This document shows, in pieces, positions 1 through 9,128 of a stretch of DNA of 64,000 nt (its first letter is position 1; every line of letters begins with the position of its first letter). A model generated the notes under the pieces. That model saw nothing but the letters and a program-made list of their open reading frames with translations. It was not told the DNA's origin and searched no databases. Position numbers and translations under genes: made by a program. The stretch comes from Thorsellia anophelis DSM 18579. Lineage in GTDB: Bacteria; Pseudomonadota; Gammaproteobacteria; Enterobacterales; Thorselliaceae. The DNA is taken from NCBI RefSeq assembly GCF_900111395.1, contig NZ_FOHV01000002.1, positions 174,719-238,718 of the forward strand, written 5' to 3'.

Positions 1-1405
1 AAATAGCATCATCTAATTCAGTTACCCATTCATGTTTAATTAGATATTCTAATTCCGCCTCATACAAATCGGCACCAAAATGCTCACCTAAATCACTGAG
101 TTGAGATTTATCTTTCAAAATAATCTCACTATTAGAACCATAAGTATAGGCGTAGCGTTTTGCAGTATCTTTCCCTAACCAAGGATATGTTTGCCATAAG
201 GCAGCCGCATAGGAATATCTTGAACCTGTAAAATTACCGCCAGGTAAAATATTCTTAGACGTCCAAGCACTTTTAATACCAGTATAAAAAGGAGTAAGAT
301 CATTTATTGCTTGCTCTGCAAGTTTGCGGTAAGTCGTTAACTTACCACCAAATACTGAGAGTAGAGGTAATTTTCCTCCTTCATCTTGCAATGAAAGAGT
401 ATAGTCACGTGTGATTGCTTGTGGTGAATCCGACTCATCATCACATAGAGGACGTACACCAGAAAAATGCCATATAATATCTTCTTTTGATAGCTGTTTT
501 TTAAAATAATCATTATAGGCATTTAGCATATATTCTATTTCTGCATCACTTGCTTTTGCACTAAGAGGATCACCTATATGTTCTACATCAGTTGTGCCTA
601 TCATTGAGTATTCATCTAACCATGGGATTACAAAAACAATACGTTTGTCTTTATTTTGCAAAATATAGGCTTGTGGCTCATCATGAACTCTAGGAACCAC
701 AATATGGCTGCCACGAATTAACCGAATACCATAAGGTGATTTAAGTTCTAATCCATTATCAAAGAACTCTTTAACCCAAGGACCTGCTGCATTGACAATA
801 CCACTTGCTGTATAAGTAAGTGTTTCATTTGTTAGTGTATTATATGCACTGACAACCCATTTATCACTATCACGCTTTGCCCCGGTTACCATTGTTCGTG
901 TTTTAACTTGCCCACCTTTTCTAATAACCTCTTGTGCGTTGATCACCACTAACCTCGCATCATCTACCCAGCAGTCAGAATATTCAAAACCTTTTGTGAT
1001 GTGCGATTTTAAATAGCTATTTTCACCAAATTTGATGCTATTACTTTTAGGTAGGGTACCGCGCTTACCTAAATTGTCATACAAAAATAATCCTGCTCTT
1101 ATCATAAGAGCAGGCCTCAAATGGGGTTCATGTGGTAATCGAAAACGCATTGGAAAAGCTAGGTGCGGAGCGAGTTTAAGTAAAACTTCTCTTTCAGATA
1201 AAGCGTGGCTGACTAGTTTGAATTCATAATGCTCTAAATAGCGAAGACCGCCATGAATAAGTTTTGAACTAGCTGAAGAAGTCGCACATGCTAGATCTTT
1301 TGCTTCTAATAATAAAACATTCAAGCCCCTACCAGCTGCATCAGCGGCAATACCTGCGCCATTAATACCTCCACCGATAACAATTAGGTCAAAATGTTGA
1401 GTCAT
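1..1405 (-). CDS. glpD: Aerobic glycerol-3-phosphate dehydrogenase (C-terminus cut by window edge)
   Basis: FAD-dependent, membrane-associated enzyme that oxidises sn-glycerol-3-phosphate to dihydroxyacetone phosphate and passes electrons to quinone. Translating the minus strand from the ATG at 1405-1403 gives an open frame to the window edge, about 468 residues of the roughly 500 usual for GlpD. The N-terminus carries the FAD-binding glycine motif IGGGINGAG (residues 9-17). Later segments such as SSKLIHGGLRYLEHYEFKLV and SVFGGKLTTYRKLAEQAI are typical of the family. No internal stop is seen. The frame lacks a stop inside the window, so the C-terminal ~30 residues lie outside. The upstream region has CRP-like and GlpR-like sites, which fits glycerol-responsive control. 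Confidence 0.95.
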   Translation of the reverse strand, partial: MTQHFDLIVIGGGINGAGIAADAAGRGLNVLLLEAKDLACATSSASSKLIHGGLRYLEHYEFKLVSHALSEREVLLKLAPHLAFPMRFRLPHEPHLRPALMIRAGLFLYDNLGKRGTLPKSNSIKFGENSYLKSHITKGFEYSDCWVDDARLVVINAQEVIRKGGQVKTRTMVTGAKRDSDKWVVSAYNTLTNETLTYTASGIVNAAGPWVKEFFDNGLELKSPYGIRLIRGSHIVVPRVHDEPQAYILQNKDKRIVFVIPWLDEYSMIGTTDVEHIGDPLSAKASDAEIEYMLNAYNDYFKKQLSKEDIIWHFSGVRPLCDDESDSPQAITRDYTLSLQDEGGKLPLLSVFGGKLTTYRKLAEQAINDLTPFYTGIKSAWTSKNILPGGNFTGSRYSYAAALWQTYPWLGKDTAKRYAYTYGSNSEIILKDKSQLSDLGEHFGADLYEAELEYLIKHEWVTELDDAI

Positions 1406-1439
1406 GTCGCTCCCTAAAAATGAGTGTTTAAATAAACAT

Positions 1440-1489
1440 AATGTTTGATATCGAGCATTTTAGGGGCTGTGCTTGTGAATTGCAACACA
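1440..1489 (-). promoter_or_regulatory. glpD promoter with GlpR-like operator and CRP-like site
   Basis: Read on the minus strand, TTGCAA (1485-1480) and TAAAAT (1462-1457) are separated by 17 bases, a good sigma-70 spacing. A near-palindrome AATGTTTGATATCGAGCATT on the plus strand (1440-1459) matches itself at 16 of 20 positions and resembles the enterobacterial GlpR operator. A CRP-like site TGTGAATTGCAACACA (1474-1489) overlaps the -35 and matches 9 of the 10 conserved half-site bases. Together these predict catabolite activation and GlpR repression of glpD. The function is inferred from E. coli; the sites are seen directly. Confidence 0.6.
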
Positions 1490-1529
1490 TGTGTAAACTT
1501 TTTGTATTAAAAATGTGATGATAAAGAGG

Positions 1530-2492
1530 TTATTGGGTTGATATATATTTTAATGCTCTGATTTTTAATGAGTTGTATGGGTAGCTATAAAGATAGTTTT
1601 TAAATAAATATTCTTTAATGTGAGATTCAGCCGCAGGTGGGGAAACAAGTAATATTTCAGAAATCATATCTATTAAATGAAGCAAATCGCTAATGCATTT
1701 TTCGATTTCGAGCGTATTGCGTAAAAAACATTCTTCTAGATATAAGAGTTGTTGAAGAAGATTTGCTAGTTTATCCTTTTGATTAGTTGATGTTATTACT
1801 TTAGGTGCATTAAGTATTTGTTGGGCGTCTAAACTGCTTTGTGATCGTAGTTGCAACATATGTCCTCTTGCAGCTTTTGATAAGTCACTTATTCGTAAGC
1901 CATTTATTTTCAAAATATTAAGAGCAAATATTAAGACCTCATTTAAGCTGCCAGATTTAAGTTCAATTTCAACTTCACAAATAGGTTCGTTTAGTTGATT
2001 AGATGTGATAGCACCTTCATCTAGCACTACTTCTACACAAGTAGTGCTAGATAGTTCAACTAACCAAGTGGTTCTTAAAAAGTTTGTTGTAAATTGAGGT
2101 TTAAGTAGTGCTTGTAACTCAATACAATCCGTTCCATTTGGCCAGATATTATCGGGTAGCAAGTGAATGTTTAATTTGCCATCGACTAAATGTACATTGT
2201 ATTCTTGACGTTTAGCGATCCCAGGCATCCCAACTGAAGCTGTTTTCAAAGTCATTTCATATTCGTCATTAAATCCCCTAACACGTAATCCCATATCATG
2301 TCGTCTCAGAAAATTATCCTCAGTTTCATAATAAGTATTACTAAGTTGACAGGATTTAGGTAGGCTTGGTATTAAGCTTGCCATCAAGGTTAAAAAAGAT
2401 TTTTTTGATTCAGGTAATAATGAAAATTTCAATTCTGTTTCAAGTTGATTAGTATTCGAATTAGGATTATTTTGGGGCATGATATGTCTCAA
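1530..2492 (-). CDS. CYTH-domain inorganic triphosphatase (YgiF-like, short CHAD region)
   Basis: CYTH proteins hydrolyse triphosphate-containing substrates in an eight-stranded tunnel with divalent metal; E. coli YgiF is an inorganic triphosphatase. The signature ExExK is present as E18-T-E20-L-K22, and acidic or basic strand residues follow (for example CEVEIELKSG). YgiF is about 430 residues with a full CHAD domain after CYTH. This protein has 320, and its last ~100 residues are only a short helical remnant, so CHAD looks truncated. The start could be the ATG four codons downstream (MPQNN). It is a single gene between glpD and the DedA gene, all on the minus strand. Confidence 0.8.
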   Translation of the reverse strand: MRHIMPQNNPNSNTNQLETELKFSLLPESKKSFLTLMASLIPSLPKSCQLSNTYYETEDNFLRRHDMGLRVRGFNDEYEMTLKTASVGMPGIAKRQEYNVHLVDGKLNIHLLPDNIWPNGTDCIELQALLKPQFTTNFLRTTWLVELSSTTCVEVVLDEGAITSNQLNEPICEVEIELKSGSLNEVLIFALNILKINGLRISDLSKAARGHMLQLRSQSSLDAQQILNAPKVITSTNQKDKLANLLQQLLYLEECFLRNTLEIEKCISDLLHLIDMISEILLVSPPAAESHIKEYLFKNYLYSYPYNSLKIRALKYISTQ

Positions 2493-2554
2493 ATAAAGGT
2501 AAGGATGTGAATATTTAGAAGGCAGGCTTAGAAATTATCTAAGCCTTAAATTCG

Positions 2555-3223
2555 TTATTTTTTAGGTGGATTATTGCGTTTTTTTGACCAGATCATATAA
2601 ATTGAGCTGATTAATCCAAATACCAATAAAACGATTGGTAGTATCATCAAAATATGCATAAATTGGGTTTCATATTTTTCAAAAATTTTTGTGTTACCAA
2701 ACACATACCCTACTAAGGTTAATGAAAGTACCCAAAATATGCTACTTAACCAATTGAAAATTTGAAATCTTTTAGGCTCTAACCCTGAAATTCCTGCAAG
2801 TGTAGGCATCAAGGTACGAACAAATGCGATAAAACGACCAATTAATAGTGCCATTAGCCCATGTTTATAAAATAAATCATGTGTTCTTTGATGATATTTT
2901 TGAGGTAAATGCCCCAACCAAGATTTAACAATTGTTGTATTACCTAACCATAATCCTTGCAGGTACCCAACCCAACTCCCTAGGCTCGCGCCTGCAACTA
3001 GGAGTATTAAAGTGAAAGGTAGATTCATCGTATCTTTAGAAATTAACACACCAACTAAAATCAGTAAACTATCACCAGGTAAAAAAGCTGCAGGTAGAAG
3101 ACCATTTTCTAGAAATAGTATTAAAAAAAGGATTAAGTATAAGGCCCACAGAACATTTGGATCCTGAAGGGTAGCAAAATCATGTGTCCAAAGTGCAAAA
3201 AATAAGTTTTGTAATAATTCCAT
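2555..3223 (-). CDS. yqjA: DedA-family inner-membrane protein, YqjA/YghB type
   Basis: DedA proteins are inner-membrane transporters of the SNARE-associated/VTT superfamily. They are needed for envelope homeostasis, proton-motive-force-linked drug and alkaline tolerance, and probably undecaprenyl-phosphate or lipid flipping. At 222 residues it has the length of E. coli YqjA and shares long stretches with it: FLENGLLPAAFLPGDSLL near residue 38, RFIAFVRTLMPTLAG near 130 and an LPIVLLVFGL C-terminal helix. The acidic residue in FLENG and the Arg in FVRTLMP correspond to residues known to be essential in the family. Several hydrophobic helices are evident. YghB is the alternative name; paralogues cannot be separated from one gene. 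Confidence 0.88.
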   Translation of the reverse strand: MELLQNLFFALWTHDFATLQDPNVLWALYLILFLILFLENGLLPAAFLPGDSLLILVGVLISKDTMNLPFTLILLVAGASLGSWVGYLQGLWLGNTTIVKSWLGHLPQKYHQRTHDLFYKHGLMALLIGRFIAFVRTLMPTLAGISGLEPKRFQIFNWLSSIFWVLSLTLVGYVFGNTKIFEKYETQFMHILMILPIVLLVFGLISSIYMIWSKKRNNPPKK

Positions 3224-3458
3224 TCACTTTCCTAACAGCAAAAATACAATTTAAAAGAAATAAATAATATAGATATCCATGATGATATAATGTTTATTAT
3301 AAAAATAGTATCTCACAAAACGAAACAATAGACTTGTTTTAGTTTACTTACAATTGATTTAAAACCTTAAATATGTGCTAATTGTTTATTTTTTTATCAA
3401 TCTATATGGTTTAAAAGAGGTTAACAATTCAGTATTAGATAGAACCACTGCTAATAAC

Positions 3459-4448
3459 CTAATTTTGATCTGCCTGATAAGTTACACCTATTTGCTCTCT
3501 TAATGCAGTGATAACTTCGATTGTTGTTAGTGAGCGTAAGATATCATCATGATTTATGTGTTTATTTGCGACTAGTTCTGAAAAATAAGATGCTTCAAAT
3601 ATCATAGTGTTATCTGGGTGACGGTTTGAAATAAGCTGAGTTTTGTTTGTATTACGCATAATTTTAGTAATAGATTCACACTCTGATAAGTGCTCAATGA
3701 CTAAACTTCCTAATTCACCTTGGATTTCACTTGGTACGTAAGAATTACTTATTTTAGAGTGTTGTATATTGACTAAAAAATCATCAAAGGCAAGTGTCGC
3801 TGTTCCTAATCCATCAACTCCAGTATCTAATTTTATTGCCTGGCCTACAACATGATTTGGCTTACCCCACAAGGTAATTGCAAAAGCGACGCAATAAAAG
3901 CCTATATCCATTAAAGAACCATTTGAAAAAACAGGATTAAAAGTATTAGGAAGCTCACCTGCTAGGTATCGGGGATAGCGTGAAGAATACTGGCAGAAAT
4001 TGAGATTGGCTAAGCGAATTTTGCCAAGAGAATGTAATTCACTTTTCAGGATTGAAAAATTAGGGGTGTAAGCAGTTTTAAAGGCTTCGAATAAAATGAC
4101 TTGGTTGCGTTTAGCACATTCAAACATTTGGATTGCTTCAATATAATTTGAAGCCATAGGTTTTTCGACGATAACATGCTTACCGTGATTCATAAAAAGC
4201 ATCGCCTGTTTGGCATGTAATGAATTTGGACTCGCAATGTAAACTGCATCAAAACTATTGGATGATGCTAAGCTATCTAAATCTGAAAAGAGTTGAGAGT
4301 TTTCAGAAGGATATTTACTCGCAAATGTTTCAGCACTATCTTTATTCCTAGAATAAATTGCTTTTAATTGGTATAACCCAGTTGATAAAGCTGCTTCGAC
4401 AAATTTGTGCGTAATCCAATTAGTACCTATAATTGCTAAACGTAACAT
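3459..4448 (-). CDS. ygjR: Gfo/Idh/MocA-family NAD(P)-dependent oxidoreductase (YgjR)
   Basis: Predicted NAD(P)-binding sugar- or cyclitol-type dehydrogenase; the physiological substrate is unknown. The N-terminal Rossmann fold starts with LAIIGTNWIT. The family EKP motif is present as VEKPMASN (about residues 94-101), followed by a C-terminal alpha/beta substrate domain beginning near residue 120. Length (329) and sequence segments such as FCQYSSRYPRYL and SNGSLMDIGFYC match E. coli YgjR closely. It lies 14 nt downstream of ygjP on the same strand, repeating the E. coli ygjP-ygjR neighbourhood, so the two are probably co-transcribed. Confidence 0.88.
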   Translation of the reverse strand: MLRLAIIGTNWITHKFVEAALSTGLYQLKAIYSRNKDSAETFASKYPSENSQLFSDLDSLASSNSFDAVYIASPNSLHAKQAMLFMNHGKHVIVEKPMASNYIEAIQMFECAKRNQVILFEAFKTAYTPNFSILKSELHSLGKIRLANLNFCQYSSRYPRYLAGELPNTFNPVFSNGSLMDIGFYCVAFAITLWGKPNHVVGQAIKLDTGVDGLGTATLAFDDFLVNIQHSKISNSYVPSEIQGELGSLVIEHLSECESITKIMRNTNKTQLISNRHPDNTMIFEASYFSELVANKHINHDDILRSLTTIEVITALREQIGVTYQADQN

Positions 4449-4462
4449 AATTAATCCTCTGA

Positions 4463-4981
4463 TTAACTGTCAAAAAAAGGAGTGCCTTCTATCTCAATTT
4501 GTACTAAGAATAATCTTACATCAAATTCTAATTGAAAATAGTTTGGTTCCATATAAGTGCATAACTGGTAAAAGGCCTTGTTATGAGTTTTTTCTTTAAT
4601 ATGTGCAAGTTCGTGTACAACGATCATTTTTAAAAATGGTTCAGGTGCGCGTTTGAATATATTACCAATACGAATTTCTATTTTAGCATTAGCTTTGCCA
4701 CCTTGCACTCGGGTTACTGCAGTGTGTAAGCCTAATGCGTTATGCATTACATGAATTTTATTATCATACTGCACTTTATTCAAAACAGGGGCATTTTTAA
4801 AATATTTTTGCTTGAGTGAATTTGCATATCCAAAAAGAAGTTTATCGCTATTAAATTGATGTATTGGCTCGCCTTTATAACGATTTTTAAGAACCATCCC
4901 AATCCTTTTGGTTTCAATTAAGTTTTGTACTTGCAATCTTATTTCAGGTGAATATCCTTGAAAGTACTCTAAACCAGCCAT
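4463..4981 (-). CDS. ygjP: YgjP-family putative metal-dependent hydrolase
   Basis: Small soluble zincin-like protein (WLM/DUF45 superfamily). The metal site is visible as HELAH (in VVHELAHIKEKTHNKAFY) with the downstream His of THNKAF as probable third ligand. Long identical stretches with E. coli YgjP are visible (INKVMYDNKIHV-like and GLHTAVTRVQGGK segments, and HNKAFYQLC). Length 172 is normal for the family. The exact reaction is not established here; nucleotide pyrophosphatase or peptidase activity has been proposed for relatives. It is the first gene of the ygjP-ygjR pair and is divergent from rluD. Confidence 0.88.
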   Translation of the reverse strand: MAGLEYFQGYSPEIRLQVQNLIETKRIGMVLKNRYKGEPIHQFNSDKLLFGYANSLKQKYFKNAPVLNKVQYDNKIHVMHNALGLHTAVTRVQGGKANAKIEIRIGNIFKRAPEPFLKMIVVHELAHIKEKTHNKAFYQLCTYMEPNYFQLEFDVRLFLVQIEIEGTPFFDS

Positions 4982-5209
4982 ATTCCATTTATTTCCATTA
5001 TCAATTTTACTCTACGAAGAGAATGTAATAAAAATGCGCGCAATGAGCAAGTACTTTACACTTTCTTTCTTATACGCAGCATTTAATTTGAGGTAATCAG
5101 TGTAAATCAAGTTATAATCTATTAATAGCTCGATGCAGATTTTCAATTTAGATTAGCTGCATTTTATCATACGCAAGTTTGCGTTTCTTTTTTATTTTTC
5201 GGTTGATTT

Positions 5210-6181
5210 ATGACATTTTCTAAACTTAGTGCAACACTTCAAACCCATCAACTTGGTCAAAGATTGGATCAAGCTTTAGCTGAAATCTTTCCTGATTATT
5301 CACGCTCAAGGATTAAGGATTGGATTGTGGAAGGAAAGGCAACTCTAAATGGCGTGGTTGTTACTACTCCTAAGGAAAAAGTATTTGGGTATGAATCTGT
5401 TACGCTCACTGTCGAATTAATTGAGCAAGTCAATTGGCATGCTGAGTCTATGGCTCTTGATATTTATTATGAAGATGAAGATATATTAGTGATTAATAAA
5501 CCTGCAGGTTTAGTTGTCCATCCTGGGGCGGGAATACGTGAGGGTACGCTACTTAATGGATTATTAGGGTATTATCCAGCGATAGCCGAAGTTGCTAGAG
5601 CAGGTATAGTGCACCGTTTAGATAAAGATACAACCGGGCTAATGGTTGTAGCTAAGACGGTTCCAGCTCAAACTCATTTAGTTGAGGCGCTTCAAGCAAG
5701 GCGTATTACACGTGAGTATGAAGCTGTTGCAATTGGCTACATGACTGCAGGTGGACGAATTGATCAGCCTATTGCGAGACACCCGACAAAAAGAACTCAT
5801 ATGGCAGTTCATCCTATGGGCAAACCCGCTGCAACTCAATATCGTTTAATTAAGCAGTATAGAGCGCATACCCATTTGAGATTAAGGCTGGAGTCAGGCA
5901 GAACACATCAGATCAGGGTACACATGGCGCATTTAAATCATCCATTAGTTGGTGATCCTCTTTATGGTGGAAGGAGCCGTTTACCAGCGCACTCTAGTGA
6001 CAATTTGATTGCAACCTTACAGGCATTTAATAGACAAGCATTGCATGCAGCTCATTTAGCACTTAATCATCCAATTACTCAGGAACCGCTTGCATGGAGT
6101 GCTCCGTTACCAGACGACTTTCAAAATTTACTAAAAGCCTTGCAGGTAGATTTAGAGGAAAATATCGATAGGATGTACTAG
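5210..6181 (+). CDS. rluD: 23S rRNA pseudouridine(1911/1915/1917) synthase
   Basis: RluD isomerises uridines 1911, 1915 and 1917 in helix 69 of 23S rRNA, a step important for ribosome assembly and termination. An S4 RNA-binding domain covers about residues 15-75 (RLDQALAEIFPDYSRSRIKDWI). The catalytic motif VHRLDKDTTGLMVVAKT follows, with the nucleophile Asp at residue 138, one off the E. coli number. Other family blocks include LRLRLESGRTHQIRVHMAHL. Length 323 is standard. It is followed after 29 nt by pgeF, as in E. coli, so the two probably form an operon. Confidence 0.96.
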   Translation: MTFSKLSATLQTHQLGQRLDQALAEIFPDYSRSRIKDWIVEGKATLNGVVVTTPKEKVFGYESVTLTVELIEQVNWHAESMALDIYYEDEDILVINKPAGLVVHPGAGIREGTLLNGLLGYYPAIAEVARAGIVHRLDKDTTGLMVVAKTVPAQTHLVEALQARRITREYEAVAIGYMTAGGRIDQPIARHPTKRTHMAVHPMGKPAATQYRLIKQYRAHTHLRLRLESGRTHQIRVHMAHLNHPLVGDPLYGGRSRLPAHSSDNLIATLQAFNRQALHAAHLALNHPITQEPLAWSAPLPDDFQNLLKALQVDLEENIDRMY

Positions 6182-6210
6182 TTTTTATAATCAAAATGAG
6201 GAAAGGGTAA

Positions 6211-6975
6211 TTGAACAATAGCTATATAACACCAAACTGGCATGCCCCTAGCAATGTATGTGGATTGACGACAACACGATTAGGAGGCCTTAGTGATGCT
6301 CCTTTTGATAGCTTTAACCTTGGCGCGCATGTTGGAGATGAGGCGGGATGTGTGGAGGCTAATAGGCTGAAATTAATGCATATCGCAGATTTACCTCATA
6401 TGCCCAATTGGTTAAATCAAACTCATAGTGTCTCTGTCGCTACAATTAAATCCGGTCAACTCAGTACAGTTGATGCTGATGCTGTCTACACAAATGAGAT
6501 TAATACTGTTTGTGCTATTCTAACCGCTGATTGTTTACCTGTTTTATTTGTTAATAAAGCAGGAAATGAAATTGCTGCTGCGCATGCTGGCTGGAGAGGA
6601 CTTGTAAATGGCATACTTGAAAATACTATCAATTGTTTTAATGCCAATCCTCAAGATATTCTTGTTTGGTTTGGTCCTGCAATTGGGCCAAAATATTTTG
6701 AAGTTGGGCAAGATGTATTTGATGCTTTTTTAAATATAGATAGTGAATGTGCGTTTGCATTTCAACCCTGTATAAATCATGATGATCAATCACTAGATAA
6801 GCCTAAATATTTAGCTAATTTATATAGCTTAGCCAAACATCGATTAATGAGATGTGGGCTAAGCGACTTTTATGGCGCAGATCGTTGTACGGCGAGTGAG
6901 TCAGAATATTTTTACTCTTATCGCCGTGATAATAAAACAGGACGAATGGCCACTTTAATTTGGCTGACTCGCTAA
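6211..6975 (+). CDS. pgeF: Laccase-domain purine nucleoside phosphorylase / PG-editing factor YfiH
   Basis: YfiH/PgeF proteins have copper-linked polyphenol oxidase and purine nucleoside phosphorylase activities. In E. coli PgeF also prevents misincorporation during peptidoglycan precursor synthesis. The metal site is visible as His72 (LNQTHSV), Cys108 (TADCLPVLF) and His125 (AAHAGWRG), each one residue from the E. coli positions. The C-terminal block FYGADRCT...FYSYRRD is also typical. The start is a TTG at 6211 behind the purine-rich GAGGAAAGGG, the only sensible N-terminus. Length 254 is normal. It is convergent with sfsB, the stops being 9 nt apart. Confidence 0.94.
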   Translation: MNNSYITPNWHAPSNVCGLTTTRLGGLSDAPFDSFNLGAHVGDEAGCVEANRLKLMHIADLPHMPNWLNQTHSVSVATIKSGQLSTVDADAVYTNEINTVCAILTADCLPVLFVNKAGNEIAAAHAGWRGLVNGILENTINCFNANPQDILVWFGPAIGPKYFEVGQDVFDAFLNIDSECAFAFQPCINHDDQSLDKPKYLANLYSLAKHRLMRCGLSDFYGADRCTASESEYFYSYRRDNKTGRMATLIWLTR

Positions 6976-6984
6976 TTAAAGTTA

Positions 6985-7257
6985 TTATGCGCTTTCTTGC
7001 AAACCTCTAATTTTACTTTTTCTATCAATTAAGTTGCCGTAAGTATCATAATAGCGCGTTGGCCAAATCAGTGATGGATGCATACCTAATCTGTCTGCTA
7101 TTATCCATTCTCCTTTAGGCCAAGGTCTTATGAGTGTATTTGAAAGTGTTGAGGAACTTAGTCCTGCATCTCGTGATAGAGCAGCGAGCGTTGTTCCTGA
7201 TTTTTTGAGTGCGGCAATTATATCTGCTGGATGCCAATCCGATGGCTGTTGATGCAT
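6985..7257 (-). CDS. sfsB: Nlp/Ner-like helix-turn-helix regulator (SfsB)
   Basis: Small DNA-binding protein of the phage Ner/Nlp family; E. coli SfsB (Nlp) was named for stimulating maltose gene expression. The 90 residues open with DWHPADIIAALKKSGTTLAA, followed by an HTH in which LSRDAGLSSSTLSNTL is the recognition region. The block KGEWIIADRLGMHPSLIWPTRY is the family signature. It lies downstream of ispB on the same strand, as in E. coli, although here about 780 nt of AT-rich DNA separates them. The DNA target is unknown. Confidence 0.88.
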   Translation of the reverse strand: MHQQPSDWHPADIIAALKKSGTTLAALSRDAGLSSSTLSNTLIRPWPKGEWIIADRLGMHPSLIWPTRYYDTYGNLIDRKSKIRGLQESA

Positions 7258-8038
7258 AACATCATCTCCTTAAGTAAAAAATTTAATCCATTAAATTATG
7301 GGGTGGTGCAATACTTGTAAGTCCAATTGGTTATTTAAAATTTTTTGATAAGAAAATTTTTAAAAATAAGGGATAATTACAGTAAAGCTGAATAAAAACA
7401 GAAGACTGCGCTAATTAAAATGGATTGGTTATTCCAAATCAAATCCATATATTGAGAAATACGCAGAACTCTAAATGCATTTTATGAATTTTTTGGCAAA
7501 TGTCTATTGAAAAATTTAACAGTTAAACCTTATCTCTAAAATTTTGATATTAATGTATCTATTTGGGTTATCCACAAGGGTGAGCTGTACTTTTAACAGG
7601 TTTATATATAAAAACTGAAGAAAATTGATAAAAAACTTAAGGTATTTATTCATGATATGGAATTATTTAAATATATTTTTAAATGGCAGTTAAAAATAAT
7701 AAAGTAGGGTAATAAAAATATATTGAGTTAATAAATTTCTTGAATGTAAATTAATTAAATTGAATGGCTTGAATAAAAATTGCAATTAAGTGAATAAATA
7801 ATTTGTTAATATTAAGTTAAATGACTCTAGATATAGAGACATAAATTAATTTAAGTATATGATGAAGTAGCTGAGTTTTTGAATATTTTAGAACATTAAT
7901 ACTACTATTAATAGCATATAGAAATATTGATATTTTAGAATAAAGATTTAAATTTTTTAAGGATAAAAATACCAATTAATACTAATATTTCAACTAAATC
8001 AGTATGAATTGGTATGTCATGAATTAAAGTAGATTGTG
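7258..8038 (+). other. Gene-free AT-rich stretch between sfsB and ispB
   Basis: About 780 nt with no credible coding frame on either strand. It is very AT-rich, with many ATTAA-type runs. One exact consensus DnaA box (TTATCCACA) is at 7568-7576 on the plus strand. I saw no second box, so I do not call an origin. No transposase fragment or RNA gene was recognised. Confidence 0.5.
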
Positions 8039-9010
8039 TTAATAAGTGCGGTTAACAGCAAGATTAGCTAAAAAAATTAAGGCATCTTTATAAATTGAGT
8101 CATCAAGTTGAGATAACGACGCAATTGCTTTATCCGATTCTTCTTCAGCTTTTTGTTTCGTGTAATCTAACGAACCATATTTATTCATAATCTTAAGTAC
8201 ATTATCAATGTGCTGCCTGCCGTCGCCTGTTTCTACAATTTGCCTTAATAGATGCCTATCTTCACCATCTGCGTGAGCCATAGCATGGAGTAAAGGCAGA
8301 GTAACTTTTCCTTCAGCTAAATCATCACCTAATGCTTTACCTAATTGTTCACTATCGGCAGTATAATCAAGATGGTCATCGATCAGCTGAAATGCTGTGC
8401 CAAGATATTTTCCATAGTCTTTTAAGCATTCAGTTAGTGTATCGTCCTGGTTTGTAATTACAGCTGCTGAATGAGTAGCTGCTTCAAATAAACGTGCAGT
8501 TTTGCTGTAAATAACTTGCATATAATCCGTCATAGACACATCAGGGTTATTGCAATTAATCAGCTGTAATACCTCTCCTTCGGCAATTACATTAACAGCA
8601 TCTGACATAAGTTTTAGAAGCGGCATTGATCCGATGTCTGTCATCATTTGAAATGAACGAGTGTAAATAAAATCTCCAACTAAGACGCTAGCAGCATTTC
8701 CAAACTCAGCATTTGCAGTTGATTTACCTCGTCTAGTTGGAGATTCATCAACCACATCATCATGTAAAAGAGTTGCTGTGTGGATGAATTCAATCAGTGC
8801 AGCAATTTTAATATGATCTTGTCCTTTGTATCCAAGAGCATGTGCGCTGAGCAGGGTGATTAATGGTCTTAATCTTTTTCCACCACTACTAATTAGGTAA
8901 TAACCTACTTGATTGATTAATGAAACTTTTGAGTTGAGTTGAGACAAAATTTCTTCATTAACCGCCTTCATATCTTTTTCGGTTAAATTCATGACATCTG
9001 ATAAATTCAT
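8039..9010 (-). CDS. ispB: Octaprenyl diphosphate synthase
   Basis: Trans-polyprenyl synthase that extends farnesyl diphosphate with isopentenyl diphosphate to make the ubiquinone/menaquinone side chain. Both aspartate-rich motifs are present: first DDVVD (D84, D85, D88) in LLHDDVVDESPTRRGK, second DDHLD near residue 211. The substrate Lys/Arg block SGGKRLRPL (residues 42-50) is intact. Length 323 equals E. coli IspB and the N-terminus aligns, which supports the chosen ATG. It supplies the side chain for the quinone pathway that includes ubiUVT further along the window. sfsB lies downstream. Confidence 0.95.
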   Translation of the reverse strand: MNLSDVMNLTEKDMKAVNEEILSQLNSKVSLINQVGYYLISSGGKRLRPLITLLSAHALGYKGQDHIKIAALIEFIHTATLLHDDVVDESPTRRGKSTANAEFGNAASVLVGDFIYTRSFQMMTDIGSMPLLKLMSDAVNVIAEGEVLQLINCNNPDVSMTDYMQVIYSKTARLFEAATHSAAVITNQDDTLTECLKDYGKYLGTAFQLIDDHLDYTADSEQLGKALGDDLAEGKVTLPLLHAMAHADGEDRHLLRQIVETGDGRQHIDNVLKIMNKYGSLDYTKQKAEEESDKAIASLSQLDDSIYKDALIFLANLAVNRTY

Positions 9011-9128
9011 AGTGGCAGCCTTTACTTAGCTTTAGTCAATAAATAAAAAAACAAATTTTTTGATAATATACTCATGAATATGATGTTATAAATATTTCAA
9101 TATCAATTATTTATATTTATTGATCTGT

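Noticed and set aside
1032..1229. 65-residue plus-strand ORF
   Set aside because: It lies wholly inside glpD on the opposite strand and shows no family features.
7258..8038. Possible replication origin (AT-rich, DnaA box)
   Set aside because: Only one DnaA box was found, no dnaA, dnaN or mnmG is adjacent, and there is no array of GATC sites.
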